From NCBI GenBank assembly GCA_003499585.1, contig DNSU01000171.1, positions 2,757-9,240 on the forward strand: DNA of 6,484 nucleotides, in the 5' to 3' direction. A program made the translations under genes and the position numbers. The DNA is from Cyanobacteria bacterium UBA9579. Lineage in GTDB: Bacteria > Cyanobacteriota > Vampirovibrionia > Gastranaerophilales > UBA9579. The notes beneath the pieces are model-generated. The model saw only the letters and a list, made by a program, of their open reading frames with translations, made no database searches and was not told where the DNA came from. Of the stretch, positions 1-4,141 are shown piece by piece; positions within the stretch are counted from its first letter, which is position 1, and each line of letters opens with the position of its first letter.

Positions 1-38
1 ATATCAAATTGATATGGAGCTATTTTTTTATATGCATC

Positions 39-1049
39 TTACGCTGCTTTGTTGACGATATTTTGATTTAAATAGCCTTTGATGTCTTCCATTGTCACGT
101 CTAAAATTTCATAAACTGATTCTATGGTTTCGTATGCGATGTGAGGAGTGATTATTACATTTTGCATATTGAGTAATTCATGATTCATTATAGTATTAAC
201 AAGGTCTTTCTGGCTTATACGGTCTGGTTCAAGAGCGTATTCCTCTTCACGTTTAATAATTTTTTCTGATTCCAGAACATCTAAAGCTGCACCCGCCACT
301 TTCCCACTTTGCAATGCTTTTAACAAGGCATTGGTATCAATAAGCTCTCCTCTTGCAGCATTTATTATTAACACTCCAGTTTTCATTTTACTAAAAGCTT
401 CTTCATCTATCATATGATAATTCTTGCCTGTAAATGGGCAATGTAATGTAATGATATCACTATTTTTTAATAGTTCATCCAAAGATATATATTGAACTCC
501 ATATTTATTTACCATATCCATCTTTGGATTCGGGTCATATGCAAGTATTTTCATTTCGTATGCATTGGCTAATTTTGCCATATGACAGCCTATTCTTCCT
601 GTTCCTATAATTCCAAGCGTTTTTTCTGCAAGGTTTTTCCCAAGGGTTCTATCCGGATCAAATTCTCCCTTTTGAAGATCGGCATAAGCTATAGTGATTT
701 TTCTTATTAAATCTGTCAAAAGGCCAAAGGCAAATTCTGCAACTGTTCGTTGGCCATAAGCTGGAACATTCGTAACTATAATATTGTTATTTTTACAGTA
801 TTCTGTGTTGATATGATCAACTCCGGTTGATCTGGTATTAACCATCTTTAGGCTATTCAACCCTTTTAGACTTTCTTCATTTATTGTTGAATCTGTAAAA
901 ACAGAGATAATATCAGCATCTTTTAATACATCTTTATTAATTTCATTTATGGTTTGATAATACATATCATAATCAACAGTCATTGGGACAGTTTGTTTGA
1001 TATATTCCTCTTCAAATGGCCTGACTTCTAAAAATGCAACTTTTGTCAT
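39..1049 (-). CDS. D-isomer-specific 2-hydroxyacid dehydrogenase, probably D-lactate dehydrogenase type
   Basis: Cytosolic NAD-dependent enzyme of 336 residues, the usual full length for the family. It should interconvert a 2-keto acid and the D-2-hydroxy acid, most likely pyruvate and D-lactate. Seen: the Rossmann motif GTGRIG at residues 149-154, followed by the NAD-ribose aspartate D172 in AYDP. The catalytic triad of the family is present: R233 in NAARGELID, E262 in LDVLESE and H303 in TPHIAYET. The substrate-loop motif NTRSTGVDHIN is at 71-81. A stretch of about 35 residues separates the catalytic Glu from TPH, as in D-lactate dehydrogenases rather than in SerA-type phosphoglycerate dehydrogenases. 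The ATG is preceded by AAAGGAG with an 8-nt gap, so the start is well supported. It is transcribed away from the cysteine-rich genes and its partner genes, if any, lie outside the window. The family is secure; a related substrate such as 2-hydroxyisocaproate or hydroxyphenylpyruvate cannot be excluded. Confidence 0.92.
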   Translation of the reverse strand: MTKVAFLEVRPFEEEYIKQTVPMTVDYDMYYQTINEINKDVLKDADIISVFTDSTINEESLKGLNSLKMVNTRSTGVDHINTEYCKNNNIIVTNVPAYGQRTVAEFAFGLLTDLIRKITIAYADLQKGEFDPDRTLGKNLAEKTLGIIGTGRIGCHMAKLANAYEMKILAYDPNPKMDMVNKYGVQYISLDELLKNSDIITLHCPFTGKNYHMIDEEAFSKMKTGVLIINAARGELIDTNALLKALQSGKVAGAALDVLESEKIIKREEEYALEPDRISQKDLVNTIMNHELLNMQNVIITPHIAYETIESVYEILDVTMEDIKGYLNQNIVNKAA

Positions 1050-1057
1050 ATTACAAT

Positions 1058-1064
1058 CTCCTTT
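1058..1064 (-). promoter_or_regulatory. Ribosome binding site of the dehydrogenase gene
   Basis: Read on the minus strand this is AAAGGAG, a near-perfect Shine-Dalgarno sequence. Eight bases separate its GGAG core from the ATG, which fixes the start of the dehydrogenase. Confidence 0.85.
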
Positions 1065-1285
1065 TTTAAAACTTGTTTATGACTATAAATCCTGAAAAAA
1101 GTTAGTTATTATTTTATGTAGGTTAAACTGAATTTTTTAAAATGACTACCTGCTTAAGTAGCAACCTGAAAGTCCAATTACTATAAATCATTAACAAGAT
1201 TGAGATTTAAATTGGAATAAAGTTTTAGAAATATTGGGGATGTCCTTATTAGCTTACTCATTTAGGATCAAAGAATATACGAAAT

Positions 1286-1292
1286 AAAGGAG
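1286..1292 (+). promoter_or_regulatory. Ribosome binding site of the 64-residue zinc-ribbon-like gene
   Basis: AAAGGAG lies 8 bases before the ATG at 1301. A strong site like this is good evidence that the very small gene behind it is really translated. Confidence 0.85.
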
Positions 1293-1300
1293 TTATAGCA

Positions 1301-1495
1301 ATGGTAAGATTTCTTTGTGAAAATTGTGGTAATCTTATAGAAAGAGATATTGAATGCCATGGACATAAAATCAAATATCGTCCGGGAACTGAGGAATTAG
1401 TCTGCATAGATTGCACCGACAGAACATTGTCTGAACAGGAAATCGAAGAATGTGCGCCTAAATGCTGCCATAAATTAATGATACCTAAGGGATAA
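1301..1495 (+). CDS. Small cysteine-rich protein, zinc-ribbon-like
   Basis: Unrecognised cytosolic protein of 64 residues with no signal peptide or membrane segment. Two CxxC knuckles are visible, C6-E-N-C9 followed by Gly, and C35-I-D-C38. Spacing of about 25 residues between knuckles is typical of zinc ribbons, so one bound zinc is the natural inference. There is a further C19 with H20 and H22, and a C-terminal cluster C51, C55, C56, H57 that could bind a second metal. Eight cysteines in 64 residues is high. The gene has a strong ribosome binding site, and an open frame on the opposite strand is only its shadow. It is the first of three consecutive small Cys-rich genes on this strand, but it is cytosolic whereas the next two are exported. 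A shared role is therefore only suggested by position. It could be a regulator, an RNA-binding adaptor or a metal-binding protein. Confidence 0.8.
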   Translation: MVRFLCENCGNLIERDIECHGHKIKYRPGTEELVCIDCTDRTLSEQEIEECAPKCCHKLMIPKG

Positions 1496-1535
1496 TTTTT
1501 GTAATAATTGTTATAAATATCTCTAATAACTGGAC

Positions 1536-1562
1536 AAATTATGCTGTTATGCAGCATAATTT
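1536..1562 (+). terminator. Perfect 11-bp hairpin between two genes, likely terminator
   Basis: AAATTATGCTG (1536-1546) and CAGCATAATTT (1552-1562) are exact inverted repeats around a 5-base loop, TTATG. The right arm runs into the T-rich stretch TTTATTTAATT. This is about 40 nt after the stop of the 64-residue gene and suits a Rho-independent terminator, although the stem is AT-rich and the T tract is interrupted by A. It also ends only 29 nt before the next start codon, so it could instead be an operator dyad or a leader hairpin acting on the downstream gene. Confidence 0.5.
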
Positions 1563-1591
1563 ATTTAATTAGGTTATTAAGCAGGTATTAA

Positions 1592-2020
1592 TTGATAGTG
1601 AAAGTTTATAAACATAAGAAATCTATCATCTCTTTCTTAGCAGGATTATATCTGCTATTGATACTGACAAATCCCTATAGCTCTGCTTTTTGCCAGGGAA
1701 TGATTTCTCAAGCAGGAATAAATAAAGTTCAAGCAAGTCACTCCTGTTGTCAGGACATAATAACTTCTCAGACAGAGCATATTTCAGAACCGGTTAAATC
1801 TCATTGTGACTGTGTAAAAAACCAGCCATATCCGGATAATCGCTTTATAGCTGTTTTTCAGCAAAATAAATTAGTCCTGGAGAAATTGTCTTACGTCAAT
1901 GTTTATTTCTTTAATTCAGGTCTATTTAGAAATATTTTCACTCAAAATATCAAGCATAAAGCTAATTTAGTTAAAAATAATAATCTTGAAATCTTACGAA
2001 CGGTTATACTCCTGAACTAA
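1592..2020 (+). CDS. Exported small protein with CC and CxC motifs, function unknown
   Basis: Unrecognised protein of 142 residues. The N-terminus is a clear export signal: a basic KHKK at 7-10, a hydrophobic stretch at about 11-27, then small residues near SSAF at 30-33. No good lipobox precedes C34, so a soluble exported or membrane-anchored protein is more likely than a lipoprotein. The mature part has two paired motifs, SHSCC (C52, C53) and SHCDC (C72, C74), each next to histidine, which suggests a metal or disulfide site. The rest, about 85-142, is basic and rich in aromatic and aliphatic residues, with no recognisable domain. The start is TTG: an in-frame TAA lies directly before it and a GCAGG site lies 6 bases upstream. 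A GTG two codons in has poorer spacing. It stands 63 nt before a second exported Cys-rich gene on the same strand, so a joint extracytoplasmic metal or thiol role is plausible but unproven. Confidence 0.7.
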   Translation: MIVKVYKHKKSIISFLAGLYLLLILTNPYSSAFCQGMISQAGINKVQASHSCCQDIITSQTEHISEPVKSHCDCVKNQPYPDNRFIAVFQQNKLVLEKLSYVNVYFFNSGLFRNIFTQNIKHKANLVKNNNLEILRTVILLN

Positions 2021-2025
2021 AAACT

Positions 2026-2064
2026 CTCTAATAGTATTATTCAATAATTATTAGAGTGATTTTT
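2026..2064 (+). terminator. Weak terminator-like hairpin between the two exported Cys-rich genes
   Basis: CTCTAATA (2026-2033) pairs with TATTAGAG (2049-2056), extendable by a G-T and a T-A pair, and is followed three bases later by TTTTT at 2060-2064. The stem is AT-rich and the loop wide, so termination would be partial at best. If it is real, it would reduce read-through into the 119-residue gene or set the ratio of the two products. Confidence 0.35.
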
Positions 2065-2070
2065 AATAGA

Positions 2071-2078
2071 AAAAGGAG
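2071..2078 (+). promoter_or_regulatory. Ribosome binding site of the 18-cysteine protein gene
   Basis: AAAAGGAG lies 5 bases before the ATG at 2084, an excellent site that fixes the start and implies good translation. Confidence 0.85.
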
Positions 2079-2083
2079 TAAAC

Positions 2084-2443
2084 ATGAGAAACAAAATTAC
2101 TTTTTTAGCACTGTCATTGTTTATAATTGCTGTTATTGGACTATTTTTTATTGATAAAACCTATGCAGCTAAACCTTGTGCAATGATGAAAAATTCTGAA
2201 TGCGTGCAGTGTATAACAGGAAAACATGATTGCTGTAACGATTGCAAGACAGATTGTACAGACTGCAAACAGTGTTGTCATGAGAAGAAAGCTGTCCACA
2301 AAAAGTGTAAACAGCACTGTGTAAGCTGCACAGATTGTAAAGCTTGTTGTGATACAGCAAAGTCTGGATGCAAAAAAGCTAAAGTTCAAAAAGACAAGAA
2401 AGATGTAGCTCCTTCAACGGGATGCCCGCATCACAAGTCGTAG
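2084..2443 (+). CDS. Exported cysteine-rich, probably metal-binding protein with repeated CTDCKxCC motifs
   Basis: Protein of 119 residues that I cannot assign to a named family. Residues 1-29 form a signal peptide: basic RNK at 2-4, a hydrophobic core at about 6-23, and a likely cut near TYAA at 26-29. The mature chain of about 90 residues has 18 cysteines (32, 40, 43, 50, 51, 54, 58, 61, 64, 65, 75, 79, 82, 85, 88, 89, 96, 114), six histidines and many lysines. CTDCKQCC at 58-65 recurs as CTDCKACC at 82-89, 24 residues on, so the core is an internal duplication. The CxxC, CxxxC and CC spacing resembles metallothioneins and the Cys repeats of copper-storage (Csp/DUF326-type) proteins. Binding of copper or another soft metal outside the cytoplasm is therefore the best inference; a disulfide-rich structural protein is the alternative. 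Its C-terminus, GCPHHKS, adds another Cys/His site. It follows another exported Cys-rich gene and is closed by a strong hairpin. Confidence 0.82.
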   Translation: MRNKITFLALSLFIIAVIGLFFIDKTYAAKPCAMMKNSECVQCITGKHDCCNDCKTDCTDCKQCCHEKKAVHKKCKQHCVSCTDCKACCDTAKSGCKKAKVQKDKKDVAPSTGCPHHKS

Positions 2444-2470
2444 CAGAATCAATATAAGCTTTAGAAAGCT

Positions 2471-2500
2471 GGAGCGGGTTGTTTACAAACAGCCCGCTCT
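2471..2500 (+). terminator. GC-rich hairpin closing the Cys-rich gene block
   Basis: Positions 2472-2483 pair with 2488-2499 over 12 bp around the loop TACA, with one further G-T pair outside and one G-T inside. GAGCGGG opposite CCCGCTC forms the base. It lies 28 nt after the stop of the 18-cysteine gene and is by far the most GC-rich element of the surrounding spacer. The following sequence is AT-rich but has no clean T run, so it is either a Rho-independent terminator with a poor T tract or a 3'-end stabilising hairpin. Confidence 0.65.
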
Positions 2501-2686
2501 CCAAATATATACTATTATTTAACTTGAATTGCCAGATAGATAAGTCAAAAGGTGACTCACCAACTTTAATAAGACAGCTTCTGATTCTTATATAATCGAT
2601 CTAAAAAATTAAACAGTTAGAAATTGCCAAAAAAGTCTTTGGCATAAAAGATATAAGAACAGCGCAAAAATCAAAAGGGGATTAAA
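2501..2686. other. Intergenic region with nested dyads and a possible decayed reading frame
   Basis: This spacer holds three inverted repeats or boxes worth naming. GGTGA-C-TCACC (2551-2561) is a perfect 11-bp dyad overlapping a second dyad, AGTCA/TGACT (2543-2547 and 2553-2557). TGCCAAA/TTTGGCA (2625-2631 and 2638-2644) is a 7-bp hairpin in the presumed leader of the next gene. A frame in phase 2521-2685 reads like protein on both sides of two internal stops and ends one base before the next ATG. It has no start codon, so I do not call a gene. Confidence 0.4.
2591..2596 (+). promoter_or_regulatory. Candidate -10 box for the DUF5789-like gene
   Basis: TATAAT is an exact -10 consensus about 90 bases before the ATG at 2687. 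No good -35 hexamer lies 16-18 bases upstream, so it would be a weak or activator-dependent promoter. The transcript would carry a leader of about 85 nt containing the hairpin at 2625-2644. In AT-rich DNA this match may be chance. Confidence 0.3.
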
Positions 2687-2956
2687 ATGGGTGATTATAA
2701 AAAAGGATTAATTAATCCTAAAGATTATCCGGGTGAAAACATAACAGAAATTCCTAACTGGATTATTAACGTAACTTATCCTGTTACCACCGAAGAATTA
2801 ATAGAAAAATACGGGGATGATGAAGTTATAGATAATGAAAAAGAAACTAAATCACTCAGTGAAATACTTTCGAGATATCCAGGCAGGCAATTTAATTCTT
2901 ATAACGAGTTAATGGCTGCAATATATTACAGCGGAGAAACAAATTATAACATTTAG
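2687..2956 (+). CDS. Small acidic protein resembling the DUF5789 family
   Basis: Soluble protein of 89 residues with no signal peptide or membrane segment. The core YPVTTEELIEKYGDDEV at 31-47, followed by a Ser/Leu-rich helix (SLSEILSRYPG, 56-66) and FNSYNELMAAIY (69-80), matches the layout I know from DUF5789-type proteins. Those are best known from haloarchaea and have unknown function. Family members carry a conserved basic C-terminal tail after this point; here the protein instead ends after a short, unrelated-looking tail at 81-89. The ATG is preceded by AAGGGG with a 6-nt gap. The gene runs tail to tail into the primase-domain gene: the two stops overlap by 4 nt and there is no room for a terminator between them. 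The assignment rests on motif memory and function is unknown. Confidence 0.72.
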   Translation: MGDYKKGLINPKDYPGENITEIPNWIINVTYPVTTEELIEKYGDDEVIDNEKETKSLSEILSRYPGRQFNSYNELMAAIYYSGETNYNI

Positions 2957-3621
2957 CTTAATATCTCATTTATAGCAGCTTTTATTTCATCAAGGGTGTA
3001 TTTAGATTCCAGATCACAATTAATTATCTTTACGGGGACAGGAGTTGTCTTAAAATTAGTTGTATAAGGAATTCTTATTACTCGTGAAAGATCTGCGACA
3101 TTGTCTAAATGATATCCGGATTCCTTAAATATCTTTATTAGTGCTTTATTAAAATTAAAGCTTAGCTCTTTTGCTTCCACATTGTCATTTTCATTCTTAA
3201 ATACCCATAAGTCCTTAAATAAATATAACGGATTTAAGCCATGCCCGGTATGAATAGTTATAGTTGGCTTTAGTTTGAACTTATTAAGAATTTCTTTAGC
3301 AGTTTCTAAATCGCGAGGAAGGTCGGTTTTGACATGAGCTTTTGCATCATATATATCAACATCCAACCATAATGCAGGGAGTACTATCACATCTTCTCCT
3401 GTTCCTCTTTTTCTTTCATCAAGCTGTGTTTTTCTCAGTCCTATGCCGAAATACACATCTTTATTCTGTGACAGACCAGAAGCAACTTTTGATGCTTCAC
3501 CCAGATTTGCAGCTTTAAACCATTTTGTGCGGAAGTTCTTTCTATTCCATATTGTTAAATATCCGGGAGCATTATTTCCGTAAATTATCTGAAAAAACTT
3601 TTTAATATCATCCTGCAACAC
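2953..3621 (-). CDS. Stand-alone AEP-type primase/polymerase domain protein (prim-pol fold), no helicase
   Basis: Protein of 222 residues with the pattern of archaeo-eukaryotic primase (AEP) domains found in phage and plasmid replication proteins. VYFGIGLRK (56-64) and RKRGTGEDV (70-78) lead into LPALWLDVDI (81-90), which carries the metal-binding pair D87 and D89 (motif I). Motif II is HTGHGLN (124-130), and motif III is D177 within ADLSRVIRIPYTTNFK (176-191), the DxxRvxRxPgTxNxK signature. At the motif II position usually filled by His there is N130. Related phage primases often have Gln there, so loss of activity cannot be assumed. The usual PriCT linker and AAA helicase that follow this domain are absent; the protein stops soon after it. 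It starts with GTG, supported by a GGAG site 8 nt upstream, and an in-frame TGA lies a short way further upstream. A lone domain suggests a remnant of a mobile replication gene or a single-domain primase or repair polymerase. Confidence 0.78.
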   Translation of the reverse strand: MLQDDIKKFFQIIYGNNAPGYLTIWNRKNFRTKWFKAANLGEASKVASGLSQNKDVYFGIGLRKTQLDERKRGTGEDVIVLPALWLDVDIYDAKAHVKTDLPRDLETAKEILNKFKLKPTITIHTGHGLNPLYLFKDLWVFKNENDNVEAKELSFNFNKALIKIFKESGYHLDNVADLSRVIRIPYTTNFKTTPVPVKIINCDLESKYTLDEIKAAINEILS

Positions 3622-3627
3622 TGCAAT

Positions 3628-3633
3628 ATCTCC
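3628..3633 (-). promoter_or_regulatory. Ribosome binding site supporting the GTG start of the primase-domain gene
   Basis: On the minus strand this reads GGAGAT, with the GGAG core 8 nt before GTG at 3619-3621. No ATG is available in frame before the upstream stop, so this site decides the start. Confidence 0.75.
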
Positions 3634-3664
3634 AAAATAAGCTTTTATCGATCAAATATAACGC

Positions 3665-3695
3665 AAAATACATGCACTTAATTAAGCACACTCAA
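3665..3695 (-). promoter_or_regulatory. Candidate promoter of the primase-domain gene with a palindrome in its spacer
   Basis: Read on the minus strand, TTGAGT (plus 3690-3695) and TATTTT (plus 3665-3670) are -35 and -10 like, each four of six matches, with a long 19-bp spacer. The palindrome CTTAATTAAG sits inside the spacer, where a repressor could block polymerase. All elements are AT-rich, so chance is a serious alternative. Confidence 0.25.
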
Positions 3696-3875
3696 TAGAA
3701 AAATATAACTTCTATTCTATTAATAATGCTTATCAATTTTTAAATTTTTTAGCAAATAAGCTAATTCATAGATAAAAAAGTAGATTATTTACCAATGAAA
3801 CTTACTTTAGGCATGTATAAGATAAAAATATAATACACAAATTAACGCAGAAGGTTTTATGAAGAGAGTTTAAAT

Positions 3876-4076
3876 ATGGATATACTTGAGTTTATATTTG
3901 CACCGTTAATTTTTATTCTTGATTTGATTGCAATATTTGATATTATCACTGGGCCAAAAGATACTGTTAAAAAGGTCCTCTGGGTAATTGTCATATTGCT
4001 TTTACCTGTTTTAGGCTTGATTTTATACTATCTTATTGGCAAAGAAAATCTGCTTGGAAGAACAAGACAGCACTGA
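3876..4076 (+). CDS. Small membrane protein with PLDc_N-type two-helix domain
   Basis: Protein of 66 residues made almost wholly of two membrane helices, about residues 5-23 and 34-54, joined by a short polar turn with ITGPKD at 24-29. LWVIVILLLPVLG followed by LILYYLIGK (35-56) is the hallmark of the PLDc_N domain, with its conserved Pro and Gly in the second helix and the YxxxG end. This domain precedes the catalytic part of many cardiolipin synthases but is also common as a free-standing short protein of unknown function. No HKD phospholipase motif is present or could fit, so it is not an enzyme on its own. The basic tail (GRTRQH) probably stays in the cytoplasm. The start is supported by AGAGAG 7 nt upstream. 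It lies 65 nt before the acyltransferase/synthetase gene in the same direction, which suggests co-transcription and a link to membrane lipids. Confidence 0.82.
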   Translation: MDILEFIFAPLIFILDLIAIFDIITGPKDTVKKVLWVIVILLLPVLGLILYYLIGKENLLGRTRQH

Positions 4077-4141
4077 ATTTAGGATATAAGTTTGCAATTG
4101 GTTTGTCTAGTCTATTAAACGAACTAATTAGAGTGATTAAA

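Larger units (their letters stand above)
1050..1300. other. Divergent intergenic region between the dehydrogenase and the zinc-ribbon-like gene
   Basis: This 251-bp AT-rich spacer must hold the promoters of both divergent genes. I found ribosome binding sites at both ends but no -35/-10 pair close enough to consensus to name. TATAGT read on the minus strand (plus positions 1082-1087) and TATAAA on the plus strand (1182-1187) are the best isolated -10-like hexamers, and neither has a convincing -35 box. No RNA gene, long repeat or conserved reading frame is visible. Confidence 0.6.
3622..3875. other. Divergent AT-rich intergenic region
   Basis: This 254-bp spacer separates the primase-domain gene from the membrane-protein gene. 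It contains a 10-bp palindrome, CTTAATTAAG (3677-3686), and a 7-bp inverted repeat, AATAGAA/TTCTATT (3694-3700 and 3710-3716, 9-nt loop). TATAAT at 3829-3834 is a possible -10 box for the plus-strand gene, but its -35 region (TTTAGG) is poor. No gene, RNA or long repeat is visible; the few ATG-started frames are 12 codons or fewer and lack ribosome binding sites. Confidence 0.5.

Noticed and set aside
1..30. Palindrome ATATCAAATTGATAT followed by a T run
   Set aside because: The stem is all weak pairs apart from one G-C, the T run starts seven bases after the stem, and the flanking gene is outside the window. It is too weak to call a terminator.
1118..1190. 22-codon minus-strand frame in the first divergent spacer
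   Set aside because: It has no ribosome binding site and no recognisable features, and a frame of this length is expected by chance.
1258..1557. 99-codon minus-strand open frame opposite the zinc-ribbon-like gene
   Set aside because: It overlies the 64-residue gene, which has a strong ribosome binding site and two CxxC knuckles. The antisense frame shows no domain.
2141..2389. Two minus-strand open frames opposite the 18-cysteine gene
   Set aside because: Both are antisense shadows of a gene with a signal peptide, an excellent ribosome binding site and an internal Cys repeat.
3795..3835. 12-codon plus-strand frame starting with ATGAAACTTACT
   Set aside because: It is too short, lacks a ribosome binding site and overlaps the likely promoter region of the PLDc_N gene.
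2046..4138. Shared TTAGAGTGATT at about 2051-2061 and 4128-4138, before two genes
   Set aside because: This is an 11-nt match in AT-rich DNA. At the second site it is explained by the ribosome binding site, and at the first by a hairpin arm, so no common operator is supported.
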